Positions 23,118 through 31,518 of a stretch of DNA of 49,922 nt are shown piece by piece; the stretch's first letter is position 1; each line of letters starts with the position of its first letter. The notes below the pieces were generated by a model, which saw only the letters and a program-made list of their open reading frames with translations, made no database searches and was not told the DNA's origin. Source of the stretch: Hymenobacter lapidiphilus (GTDB lineage Bacteria > Bacteroidota > Bacteroidia > Cytophagales > Hymenobacteraceae); NCBI RefSeq assembly GCF_013377885.1, contig NZ_JABKAU010000036.1, forward strand, positions 1 through 49,922, given 5' to 3'. Both the position numbers and the translations under genes were made by a program.

Positions 23118-24530
23118 ATGCAGCGCAGGAGCATTACGATCATCGGCGGCGGGTTTTCGGGCTCGATGCTGGCCGTGCAGTTGGCCCGGCTGGCGGGGCA
23201 GCCTTTTCAGTGCGATGTGCATCTGGTAGAGCCCCGCCCTGCGCCGGGGCCGGGCCTGGCCTACACCGCGCGGCGGTCGGAGTACCTACTGAACGTGCCC
23301 GCCAAAGCCCTGAGTGCATTTCCGGAGGAGCCCGACCATTTCCTGAACTGGCTGCGCGTTACTGGGGCCGATCAGGACTGCCAGGCAGGTTTCTGTACCC
23401 GCCAGAGCTACGGCCGCTACCTCCAGCAGCTGGTGGGCCAGGTGCTGGAGTGGCCTTCGATGAATGGCATGAACTGCCAGTGGCACAACTCATCGGCGCT
23501 CAGCGTGGAGCCCAATCCCGATGGAGATGGGGCCGTGGTACGGCTGCGCAACGGCCAGCTTATCCGCTCCGATCTGGTAGTGCTGGCGCTGGGCAACTTC
23601 CCGCCCGCCGCACCTACTCCCCTGCCCCATAACTACCTCAGCCACCCTGGCTACCACGGCAGCCCCTGGACCTCCAAGGCGCTTTCGGGCATCAAGCCCA
23701 CTGATGATGTGCTGCTGCTCGGCTCGGGCCTGACGGCTGTAGATGTGCTGCTGGGCCTGCGGGCCGATGGCCACCAAGGCCGCCTGACGGTGGTTTCGCA
23801 GCACGGCCGCTGGCCCGCCGCCGCCATACCCGGTGCCCCGGCTTACCCCAGTTTCTGGGCCACCGAGCTGGCAGGCCTGAGCAGCGTGGGCGCGGTGTTG
23901 CGGGTGGTGCGCCGGCATGTGGCCGCCGCCCTGGCCCAGGGCCTCCCCTGGCAGCCCGTGCTCGACTCGCTCCGGCCCGATTTGCCGCGCATCTGGGCTG
24001 GTTGGCCACTGGCCGAGCAGTCGCGCTTTTTGCGCCATCTGGCCGGCATCTGGTCGGTGCTGCGCCACCGCAGCCCCCCCGGCAACGCCGAAATAGTGAG
24101 AGAGCTACTGGCTTCGGGCCGGGTGCAGCAGCTGCGGGGCCGGGCACGCGAAATCGTACCCACCGACGACGACTTGCGGGTAACCGTAAGTCGCGCCAGC
24201 CAGCCCGACCAGCAGCTTACCGCCCAGCACGTCATCACCTGCACTGGCCCATTGCTCGATTACCGCCGCATTCAGGAGCCGCTGGTAGTACAGTTGCGCG
24301 AAGACGGCCTGCTAACGCCTGATTCGCTGGGCCTGGGGATGCTGACTGATGCCGACGGCGCGGTGCTCGACGCATTTGGCCAGGCTTCCGACATGCTGTT
24401 CACCCTCGGGCCCAGCCGCCGCCCCGCCTACTTCGAATCGACGGCCGTGCCCGAGCTGCGGGCCCAGGCCGTAACGATGGCCCGCCTGTTGGGCCAGCGG
24501 CTGCGCCAGCTAGAGCGCGCTGAGGTGTAA
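23118..24530 (+). CDS. YdhS-like FAD/NAD(P)-binding protein
   Basis: The 470-residue protein belongs to the FAD-NAD(P)-binding family (YdhS-type). It begins SITIIGGGFSGSMLAVQLARL, an FAD Rossmann motif, followed by VEPRPAPGPGLAYTARRSEYLLNVPAKAL. A second nucleotide motif is DDVLLLGSGLTAVDVLLGLRADG near residue 200. The function and substrate are unknown; relatives are described as flavoprotein oxidoreductases. The start ATG at 23118 precedes the FAD loop by a few residues; the open frame extending upstream runs through a repeat. It lies after hldD with a strong terminator beyond its stop. Confidence 0.9.
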   Translation: MQRRSITIIGGGFSGSMLAVQLARLAGQPFQCDVHLVEPRPAPGPGLAYTARRSEYLLNVPAKALSAFPEEPDHFLNWLRVTGADQDCQAGFCTRQSYGRYLQQLVGQVLEWPSMNGMNCQWHNSSALSVEPNPDGDGAVVRLRNGQLIRSDLVVLALGNFPPAAPTPLPHNYLSHPGYHGSPWTSKALSGIKPTDDVLLLGSGLTAVDVLLGLRADGHQGRLTVVSQHGRWPAAAIPGAPAYPSFWATELAGLSSVGAVLRVVRRHVAAALAQGLPWQPVLDSLRPDLPRIWAGWPLAEQSRFLRHLAGIWSVLRHRSPPGNAEIVRELLASGRVQQLRGRAREIVPTDDDLRVTVSRASQPDQQLTAQHVITCTGPLLDYRRIQEPLVVQLREDGLLTPDSLGLGMLTDADGAVLDAFGQASDMLFTLGPSRRPAYFESTAVPELRAQAVTMARLLGQRLRQLERAEV

Positions 24531-24551
24531 CAGAACACGTACTTTGAATCC

Positions 24552-24594
24552 GCAAAAAGCCCCGCTTTCCAGTATCGGAAGCGGGGCTTTTTGC
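24552..24594. terminator. bidirectional terminator
   Basis: Arms 24552-24570 and 24577-24594 (GCAAAAAGCCCCGCTT and AAGCGGGGCTTTTTGC) with A and T runs inside the stem work on both strands, between convergent genes. Confidence 0.8.
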
Positions 24595-24636
24595 AGACTG
24601 AGATGCCGGAAACGGCTTCGTGAGGCGGCGGCTTGC

Positions 24637-24924
24637 TCAGGCCGCCTGCTCGTTGTGCGGGTACAGCGGCAGCACGCGGGTATCGGTGCCGGGCTCGGGG
24701 AAAAGCAACGCGGGCAACTCGGGGTACTGCTGCGCCACAATCGGGGCACTGCGGCGCAGGGCGCGCATGAGCAGGTACTTATACCGCTCGGCGTCGGCCA
24801 GCGCGGCTTCCACCGCTTGCAGGGCATCGGTATAGGCCACTACCGGCACCGATTCGGCGGTTTCGCCGGTTGGGTACGTCAGCTCAAAAACCGGGCAGGC
24901 GAGGTATTCAGCGGGCATCTTCAT
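24637..24924 (-). CDS. small hypothetical protein, 95 aa
   Basis: I do not recognise this protein. It starts MKMPAEYLACPVFELTYPTG, has a central helical segment ALQAVEAALADAERYKYLLMRALRR, and ends in PEPGTDTRVLPLYPHNEQAA. It has no signal peptide or membrane segment. The start could be 24924 or the ATG two codons on (24918); both are close to a plausible leader. It is convergent with the FAD protein gene and has a strong terminator just beyond its end. The next gene on its strand starts beyond 25030. The coding call rests on amino-acid composition and the terminator. Confidence 0.6.
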   Translation of the reverse strand: MKMPAEYLACPVFELTYPTGETAESVPVVAYTDALQAVEAALADAERYKYLLMRALRRSAPIVAQQYPELPALLFPEPGTDTRVLPLYPHNEQAA

Positions 24925-25029
24925 AGGGCAGAAAACTTCGTAGTTAGCGGATGCAAAACTAACCAAATTAGCAGCTATTTAATTCCGTTTCAGAGACGAA
25001 ATTTTCTGCCCTAAAGACACATTCAGCGG

Positions 25030-26040
25030 TTACTTTCCGGCCTTTATTTTTAGCACAATCTTGCCGAACTGCACGCCCTCATCCATGCGGCGCAGAGCCT
25101 GCTCACCCTCGGCCAGCGCGAAGGTTTCGTCGACTACCGGCACCAGCTTGTGCTGCTCCACTAAGTCCACCATATCGGCAAAGTCCTGCTCGGTGCCCAT
25201 AGTAGTGCCCAGCAGCGAAAGCTGCTTCCAGAATACCTTGCGGGCGGCCAGTTCGGGCACGTCGCCCTGGGTAGCACCATAGAACACGATACGGCCCCCG
25301 GGTGCGGCGGCGTCAATCAGGTCGTTGAAACCGGGGCCAGCCGCGCTATCGATGATGAGGTCGAAGCCGCCACCGGCTTGCTTGCTGAGCGTGGAGGGCC
25401 ACTTGTCGGTTTTATAGCTGATACCGCCTTTGGCTCCCAGCGCCACGGCCCGGGCAATCTTCTCTTCCGAGCTGGACGTCACCCAGACTTCGGCGCCGGC
25501 CGCTACCACCATTTGCAGGGCCAGCAGCGCCACGCCGCCACCCACGCCACTGATGAGCACCCGCTCGCCGGCCAGCACCTGCCCGCGCGTGAAGGCGGCG
25601 CGGTAAGCCGTGAGGCCACCCAGCGGCAGGGCGGCGGCCTGCTCGAAGCTCAAGTGCGCCGGCTTGGCCCGCACGGCCGCGGCCGGTACGCACACGTACT
25701 CGGCGAAAGTGCCATCGGCGGGCAGCCCCAGAATCTGAAAGTCGCGGCCCTGGGCGCGGGGGTCGTTGCCCCAGCCCTGGCCCGCGTTGATGAGCACGGC
25801 CTGGTGCAGCAGATTCTGCGGCGCACCCTCGCCGAGGGCCGTAACCGTGCCGGCGCCATCGGAGCCGAGGATAATGGGAAATTTAAGGCCGGCGTACTGG
25901 CCCTTCTGAATCCAGACGTCGCGGTGGTTGAGGGCGGCGGCGTGCAGCTGCACCAGTACCTGCCCGGCTGCGGGCACGGGTGTGGGCACCTCCTGCAGTT
26001 TCAGGGGCTGATCAATACCGGAAAGAACGAGAGCTTGCAT
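25030..26040 (-). CDS. zinc-type/quinone-oxidoreductase-like alcohol dehydrogenase (MDR family)
   Basis: The 336-residue medium-chain dehydrogenase begins MQALVLSGIDQPLKLQEVPTP, then LNHRDVWIQKGQY and FPIILGSDGAGTVTALG. The cofactor site is RVLISGVGGGVALLALQMVVAAGAEVWVTSSS, and DLIIDSAAGPGFNDLIDAA with GGRIVFYGATQGD follows. It lacks the structural-zinc cysteine cluster, so it is probably the quinone-oxidoreductase/NADPH type rather than a zinc-requiring dehydrogenase. The substrate is unknown. A GTTAGTGG tandem repeat lies upstream of its ATG, and a palindromic repeat separates it from the upstream DCC gene. Confidence 0.9.
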   Translation of the reverse strand: MQALVLSGIDQPLKLQEVPTPVPAAGQVLVQLHAAALNHRDVWIQKGQYAGLKFPIILGSDGAGTVTALGEGAPQNLLHQAVLINAGQGWGNDPRAQGRDFQILGLPADGTFAEYVCVPAAAVRAKPAHLSFEQAAALPLGGLTAYRAAFTRGQVLAGERVLISGVGGGVALLALQMVVAAGAEVWVTSSSEEKIARAVALGAKGGISYKTDKWPSTLSKQAGGGFDLIIDSAAGPGFNDLIDAAAPGGRIVFYGATQGDVPELAARKVFWKQLSLLGTTMGTEQDFADMVDLVEQHKLVPVVDETFALAEGEQALRRMDEGVQFGKIVLKIKAGK

Positions 26041-26065
26041 TTGGTTAGTGGTTAGTGGTTAGTGG
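26041..26065. repeat. GTTAGTGG tandem repeat at a gene 5' end
   Basis: Three 8-bp units (TTAGTGGT) directly precede the ATG of the alcohol dehydrogenase gene on the minus strand. Short, low-complexity and of no known function. Confidence 0.7.
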
Positions 26066-26075
26066 AAATACGAGC

Positions 26076-26181
26076 GTCATGCTGAGCGAAGCCGAAGCAT
26101 CTCTACCGCAATGGTAATCCTGTTGGCTGCAATGAAGCGGTAGAGATGCCTCGGCTTCGTTGCACTCCGCTTAGCATGACG
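26076..26181. repeat. GTCATnCTGAGC-family inverted repeat
   Basis: The outer GCGTCATGCTGAGCGAAG and inner CATCTCTACCGC parts are inverted copies; the pairing is imperfect in the middle. It separates the alcohol dehydrogenase start from the DCC-protein stop, both on the minus strand. Confidence 0.85.
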
Positions 26182-26198
26182 TTCTACTTATTTTTCGG

Positions 26199-26597
26199 TC
26201 ACAGAAAACGGCTTTGCAGCTCGAGCGTGGGCAGCCAGCAGCTTTCCTGGCGGCCGAACCAGCGGTAGCGGTTACGGGCAATAAGGCGGTACACCGCGTC
26301 GCGCAGGGGGCGCGGAAACCAGCAGCCGGCCCGGGCCAGCCCCGCCCAGCGCCCACCCAGCCGGGCCACAATGCCCAGCGCCGCCGCCGAGTGCGTGTAC
26401 GCCTGCCCATCGGCCAGCAGTACCACCGAGTCGGGCTCGGAGGGCGCAGGCAGCTGGTGGGCCCGCAGCAGCTCCTGCCCCGCTGCCGACTGCAGGGCGG
26501 CAAACCGGAACTGCCCGGCCGCATCGTGCCGGATGATAAACTGCACAAACCCGTTGCACAGGTTGCAAACGCCATCAAAGAGAATAACAGGAGCCAT
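26199..26597 (-). CDS. DCC-family thiol-disulfide oxidoreductase-like protein (DUF393)
   Basis: The 132-residue protein begins with the DUF393 signature: ILFDGVCNLCNGFVQFII carries the FDG.C..C motif (Cys11, Cys14). DUF393 proteins are annotated as putative thiol-disulfide oxidoreductases; the biochemical role is not established. The later part (YRLIARNRYRWFG) is typical of the family. The ATG at 26597 is directly before the motif. It is followed, on the same strand, by the palindrome and the alcohol dehydrogenase gene, and preceded by the Dph6-like gene, so a short operon is possible. Confidence 0.9.
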   Translation of the reverse strand: MAPVILFDGVCNLCNGFVQFIIRHDAAGQFRFAALQSAAGQELLRAHQLPAPSEPDSVVLLADGQAYTHSAAALGIVARLGGRWAGLARAGCWFPRPLRDAVYRLIARNRYRWFGRQESCWLPTLELQSRFL

Positions 26598-26599
26598 AG

Positions 26600-26656
26600 T
26601 TTAAGCTGTTAGCTGATTGAACGGAAGCCATCAGTCAACGGCTATTAGATGACAGT
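26600..26656. repeat. AGCTGTTAGCTGA-type repeat between two minus-strand genes
   Basis: The gap between the DCC gene start and the Dph6-like gene stop carries TTAAGCTGTTAGCTGATTGA and then CTATTAGATGACAG, degenerate relatives of the AGCTAACAGCT family seen before argH and parA. Confidence 0.55.
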
Positions 26657-27367
26657 TTCCGTTCGGTCAGCTAACAACAAATCCTGGAACCAAAAGGCGG
26701 CTTCGGCAGCGCCACTGCCAGCCGGGGCCGGGTAGGTTCGGCGCACTAGCTCGCCGCGCTGCACCGCAATCGGGCTGCTGAAGTAGGGCGCATCATACAC
26801 GAAGCTGTGGTACTCGCCGTTTTCGCCGCACGAGTCGATGCCGGGGGGCAGGTCGCGCAGAAACCCGGCGTCCAGCTCGCGGCCGCAGAAACTGCGGTCG
26901 AGGTGCTGCTCGTTTACGCACACCACTATGGCCCGGAAGCCCAGCGCCAGGTACTCGGCCAGCAGCTCGGCGTTGGGCCGCTGCCAGAGTGGAAAAACGG
27001 CCTCCAGACCCACGGCAGCCAGCTGTTGTTCGCGGTAGCAGCGTAAATCTTCCAGATGAATATCGCCAAACACCGACCGCGCCACTCCCCGGGCCTGCAA
27101 CGGGGCCAGCGTGGCGCGCATCAGCTGCTCATAGGTGGCCATATCGGGGTTTTCGGGCAGCTGCAGCTGCGTCAGGGGCAGGCCGATTCGTTGGGCCTGG
27201 GCTTCGAGCAGCGCCGTACGCACGCCGTGCATCGAAACGCGACCGTGGTGGGCGTTTACACTGGTGAGCAGATCGGTGACGTGCAGCGTGGGGTCGCGCA
27301 GGGCGTGGTAAAGCGCCAGGGCCGAATCTTTGCCCCCACTCCAGTTCATCAGCGTTGGAATAGCCAT
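26645..27367 (-). CDS. Dph6-like adenine-nucleotide-alpha-hydrolase (diphthine ammonia-ligase family)
   Basis: The 240-residue protein has the PP-loop of N-type ATP pyrophosphatases, MNWSGGKDSALALYHAL (7-23), and the family core SMHGVRTALLEAQAQRIGLPLTQLQLP, VFGDIHLEDLRCYREQQ, and CGENGEYHSFVYDAPYF near the C-terminus. In eukaryotes and archaea the family amidates diphthine on EF-2, but bacteria lack diphthamide, so the bacterial role is unknown. The start at 27367 gives the PP-loop at its usual place; a longer frame upstream is GC-rich noise. Its last codons run into an AGCT-type repeat. Confidence 0.88.
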   Translation of the reverse strand: MAIPTLMNWSGGKDSALALYHALRDPTLHVTDLLTSVNAHHGRVSMHGVRTALLEAQAQRIGLPLTQLQLPENPDMATYEQLMRATLAPLQARGVARSVFGDIHLEDLRCYREQQLAAVGLEAVFPLWQRPNAELLAEYLALGFRAIVVCVNEQHLDRSFCGRELDAGFLRDLPPGIDSCGENGEYHSFVYDAPYFSSPIAVQRGELVRRTYPAPAGSGAAEAAFWFQDLLLADRTETVI

Positions 27368-27460
27368 ACGGCGAAGGTACAACGCCACGCAACCCCACCC
27401 CTGCCCGGCACGTTTGCCCGATGAAGCCATTTCCGACTTTCCCTTCTGACCTCTCCATCT

Positions 27461-27778
27461 ATGAACCGTACCTATTCCCTTTGCCTGATGGCCGCCCTCA
27501 CCCTGGGCCTCACCACCGCCTGCGACTATGATAAAGGCCCCGGCAAAGAGCCGCAGTTCACCCAGGACTTCACGAAAGGCCAGGAAGCCACCGCCGCCGA
27601 CACAGACCTCGACAGTATAAGCCAGAGCCAGGATGCCTACACACCCATCGGCAAAGGCTCGGCCGCCGACCAGAAAATGGCCCCGGACTCGGCTTTGGGA
27701 GCCAGTCCAAGCACTTCGCCTACCAGCTCGATGCCCCAGTCGAACCCCGAAGTAAAGGCCACTACCCGCGAAAACTAA
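27461..27778 (+). CDS. small lipoprotein of unknown function
   Basis: The 105-residue protein has a lipoprotein signal (MNRTYSLCLMAALTLGLTTAC, lipidated Cys at 21). The rest is a disordered region rich in Ser, Thr, Asp, Gln and Pro with no domain I recognise. It probably decorates the periplasmic face of a membrane. It starts 93 bp after the start of the divergent Dph6-like gene and is followed by a strong terminator facing DUF4126. Confidence 0.7.
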   Translation: MNRTYSLCLMAALTLGLTTACDYDKGPGKEPQFTQDFTKGQEATAADTDLDSISQSQDAYTPIGKGSAADQKMAPDSALGASPSTSPTSSMPQSNPEVKATTREN

Positions 27779-27855
27779 CCCCGGCTCCGGCCACACCTGC
27801 CTACCGGATTTTTCCGGCATTACTGCCCTGCTATCCTCCTCTTTCCTCTTCAAGC

Positions 27856-27890
27856 ACAATGCCCCGCCGGATATTCCGGCGGGGCATTGT
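27856..27890. terminator. bidirectional terminator
   Basis: 16-bp perfect arms (ACAATGCCCCGCCGGA and its complement) flank a TAT loop between convergent genes 27461 and 27927. AAG/CTT extensions lengthen the stem. Confidence 0.8.
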
Positions 27891-27926
27891 ACTTGAAGAC
27901 AGTTGTACAGCTATTGAGCGCCCGGC

Positions 27927-28436
27927 TTATAGATTCCAGGCACGGGGCTGGGGTTTGCCTACATCGGTGCCTTTGGTGAGGGCCAGGCCCGAGCCCAGCG
28001 TCAGCAAATCCTCGAAGCCTCCTACCAAGCCGCCCGGCAGGCCCGATTCGATAGTGGCCTGCTTGCGCATAAAGAAGCTCAGATAACTACCCGCCACGGC
28101 GGCCAGCACCCCCAGCACGGCCCCGTTCAGAGCTTTGTCGTGGTTGATCCGAAAAATGGTGGCCCCCACCAGCGCCCCCGAGGCAGCCCGGCCCAGCAGG
28201 GCGGTGGGCGCAATCCGGTCGGGTATCTGGGGAAGCTTGTCGCCTACCATTTCACCGGCGGCCAGCAACTTGAGGCCCTGCGCCACCCAGGGCTTTTGCA
28301 GGTAGCGTAGCGGCGAGCCGGCCAGCGCCTTGGGATGGTAAGTAAGCAGGTTGCTGCTCAATAAGGCCGGGGCCGTCATGCTGCGAAAGCCTGCCAGGGC
28401 GCCCAGGCCCACGGTTTGCCAATGATATTTCGTCAT
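27927..28436 (-). CDS. DUF4126-family membrane protein
   Basis: The 169-residue protein begins with the DUF4126-like GLGALAGFRSMTAPALL (10-26) and has several hydrophobic stretches (ASGALVGATIF, LNGAVLGVLAAVAGSYLSFFM) that are likely membrane helices. Family members are small membrane proteins of unknown function. It stands alone, convergent with the small lipoprotein gene, and its start is 79 bp from the DUF885 gene stop on the same strand. Confidence 0.85.
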   Translation of the reverse strand: MTKYHWQTVGLGALAGFRSMTAPALLSSNLLTYHPKALAGSPLRYLQKPWVAQGLKLLAAGEMVGDKLPQIPDRIAPTALLGRAASGALVGATIFRINHDKALNGAVLGVLAAVAGSYLSFFMRKQATIESGLPGGLVGGFEDLLTLGSGLALTKGTDVGKPQPRAWNL

Positions 28437-28515
28437 ATATAAAGCAGCTTATGCGTTAGAAAAGAAGGGAATCTTTCCTAACGCATCCCACCGCTTCGTG
28501 GTTGGCAGGCCGCCC

Positions 28516-30375
28516 CTACTTCTCGTTGGCGGCCCAGGTATCCATTTTATGCTCCAGCACGGCCAGTGGCATCACACCGTCGTGGAGCAGTTCGTCGTGG
28601 AAGTCGCTGAGATTGAAGTGGGCGCGGTTCTGGCCGGCGTACTGCTCGCGCAGGCGGTTGGTATTGCCGCCCAGCTGCTGCTCGTATTTCTGGCGCAGCT
28701 CCCGCAGCTTAAGGGCCCCGATTTTATAGCTCAATGCCTGCCCCGGAATAGCCATGTAGCGCTCAATCTCGGCCGTGGCACCCTCCTCACTGATGGCCTC
28801 GTTGGCCATCATGTACCGGATGGCCTGCTCGCGGGTCATACTTTTGGTGTGCATGGCCACATCGACTACCAGGCGCACGGCGCGGTGCATTTCGTCGCCC
28901 AATGAGCCCATGTACTGGTAGGGGTCGGTGTAGAGGCCCAGTTCCTTGCCCAGGCTTTCGGCGTACAGCGCCCAGCCCTCGCCCATGGCCCCGTACCAGG
29001 CAAAGCGCCGGAACTTGGGCAGCTCGGTGTTTTCCTGCTGCAAGGAAATCTGGTAGTGGTGGCCCGGAATGGCCTCGTGCAGAAATAGCGACTCCATGCC
29101 CGAGGTGATGTTGAACTTGGTGGCATCGAGAATCGGGATGTAGAAGACGCCGGGGCGCGAGCCGTCGGGGGAGCCCTGGTTGTACTCGGCCGAAGCCGAA
29201 GCGGCACGGAAGGCTTCCGTCTGGCGGATTTCGAACGGCGTTTTGGGTACTCGGCTGAACATTTTCTTCAGGTTGGGTTCCATTTTGGCCTGAATAGCCC
29301 GGAACCCATCCAACACTTCCTCGGGCGTTTTGTAGGGCATCAGCTCGGGATTGGTTTTAAGGCTCTCGAAGAAGGCCTTCAGGTCGCCCTTAAAGCCAAC
29401 CTGCGCCTTCACCTTTTCCATCTCGCTTCGGATGCGGGCCACTTCCTGCAGGCCGGTCTGGTAGATCTGCTCCGGCGTCTTGTCGGTGGTCGTCCACGTT
29501 TTTACGTAGTAGCGGTACATTTCCGGGCCACCCGGAATGGCCGAAATTCCGGTGCTGGCGCGGGCTTTGGGCAGGTACTCGGTTTCGAGGAAGTCGCCCA
29601 GCTTTTTGTAGGCCGGCACCAGCTCCGTGAGAATGGCCGTCTGGTAAGCGGCCGTGAGGCGCTTCTTATCGGCAGCCGGCAGGTTGGCAGGCAGCTTATT
29701 GATGGGACCATAGAACAGGCTTTTGGTCGGGTCCTTGGTTTCCATGGCCCGCATCTGCGGAATCATCTTCAGCACCAGCGCCCGCGGCAGTACCACCCCG
29801 GCCGCCATACCCTGCCGGAAGTTGGCAATGGCCGTATCGGTCCAGGCCGTGAAGCCGTGCACGCGGCCCAGCCAGTTGTCGTAGTCCTGCACTGTTTTAA
29901 AGGGCTGCACGCCCTCGCCCGAGCCGTACTGGCCCATGCTCAGCGGCAATCCCCAGAACTGCTGGAAGGGAATCATCCAGGTGTTCAGCTTCAGGCCTTC
30001 AAGCTTGTTCTGCAGGTCGTATTCGAGAATATCGTAGCTGGTTTTATCGTTCACCGACAGCTTTTCGCGCTTGAACTGATGCAGGCCGTCGAGGTATTTC
30101 TGGTAGAAGGCGCGTAGCTGCCCGCGAAACGCGCGGGTGCCGTCGTTGGGCAGCTGGTTGTTGAAGCGGTTGTCGCCCTGGGTGGTAGCATCCAGCGGAA
30201 ACAACCGCGAATTCTCCTCCCAGTAGTGCGCAAACAGCTGGTCGATATCCTTTACATTTTTCAGGTTGGGCGCGGTGTAGGCCGCGTTTTCGTCGGTGGC
30301 GGGCTGCTGCTGGTTGCAGCCGGTTAGCAGGGCGGCGGCCAGCAGGCCAGTGAGGGCAAAGTGCAAGTGCTTCAT
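28516..30375 (-). CDS. DUF885-family lipoprotein (putative zinc hydrolase)
   Basis: The 619-residue protein starts MKHLHFALTGLLAAALLTGC, a lipoprotein signal. The rest is a DUF885 domain with the motif LFLHEAIPGHHYQIS near residue 435, which resembles the HExxH...H zinc-hydrolase pattern of the family (HEAIPGHH). WYGAMGEGWALYAESLG follows, with a second probable zinc ligand (Glu in GEGWALY). DUF885 members are predicted peptidases/carboxylate-type hydrolases; substrates are not established. I placed the start at 30375; the frame continues upstream without a signal peptide. Confidence 0.9.
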   Translation of the reverse strand: MKHLHFALTGLLAAALLTGCNQQQPATDENAAYTAPNLKNVKDIDQLFAHYWEENSRLFPLDATTQGDNRFNNQLPNDGTRAFRGQLRAFYQKYLDGLHQFKREKLSVNDKTSYDILEYDLQNKLEGLKLNTWMIPFQQFWGLPLSMGQYGSGEGVQPFKTVQDYDNWLGRVHGFTAWTDTAIANFRQGMAAGVVLPRALVLKMIPQMRAMETKDPTKSLFYGPINKLPANLPAADKKRLTAAYQTAILTELVPAYKKLGDFLETEYLPKARASTGISAIPGGPEMYRYYVKTWTTTDKTPEQIYQTGLQEVARIRSEMEKVKAQVGFKGDLKAFFESLKTNPELMPYKTPEEVLDGFRAIQAKMEPNLKKMFSRVPKTPFEIRQTEAFRAASASAEYNQGSPDGSRPGVFYIPILDATKFNITSGMESLFLHEAIPGHHYQISLQQENTELPKFRRFAWYGAMGEGWALYAESLGKELGLYTDPYQYMGSLGDEMHRAVRLVVDVAMHTKSMTREQAIRYMMANEAISEEGATAEIERYMAIPGQALSYKIGALKLRELRQKYEQQLGGNTNRLREQYAGQNRAHFNLSDFHDELLHDGVMPLAVLEHKMDTWAANEK

Positions 30376-30611
30376 AGAACCACGGATCAGCATGGGTTTT
30401 GGGATTTCACGAGTATCGGGGCGCGCCGCAGCCCGAAAGAAATGGCGCATTACGTGCGGACGAGTGGGCCGACGCAGGCCGCCTATAGGGCCTGCGTCGG
30501 CAAGTTAAGCACGTTTTGCAAGCCCAACTGTGGGCCGGCCGGAAGCCGGGCGCTCAACTTTTGTCTGGCCGCCGGGTTATAACTACTTCATTCAACCCAA
30601 CCGCTGCATTT

Positions 30612-31331
<720 letters not shown>

Positions 31332-31380
31332 CGGGGAATGAGGTGAGGAAGGTATTGAGAGTAAAAGAGGGGTGAGAAAA

Positions 31381-31487
31381 AGAGTGTCATTCTGAGCAGA
31401 GCGAAGAATCTCGCGTGCCACAGTAATTCCTGCCGACAGGGTTACCATTGCACGCGAGATTCTTCGCTCCGCTCAGAATGACACTCT
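31381..31487. repeat. GTCATnCTGAGC-family inverted repeat, 38-bp arms
   Basis: Arms 31381-31418 and 31450-31487 match with one mismatch; the outer end is AGAGTGTCATTCTGAGC and the inner end is TCTCGCGTGC. It lies between the SDR and the peptide-binding lipoprotein genes, which converge. Confidence 0.92.
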
Positions 31488-31518
31488 ATTTTCTCACCCA
31501 AGTACTCTCCTCGCCCAT

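Noticed and set aside
27368..27859. N-terminal extension of the Dph6-like protein to a 404-residue frame
   Set aside because: The PP-loop domain normally begins near the N-terminus, and the extension overlaps the divergent lipoprotein gene 27461-27778.
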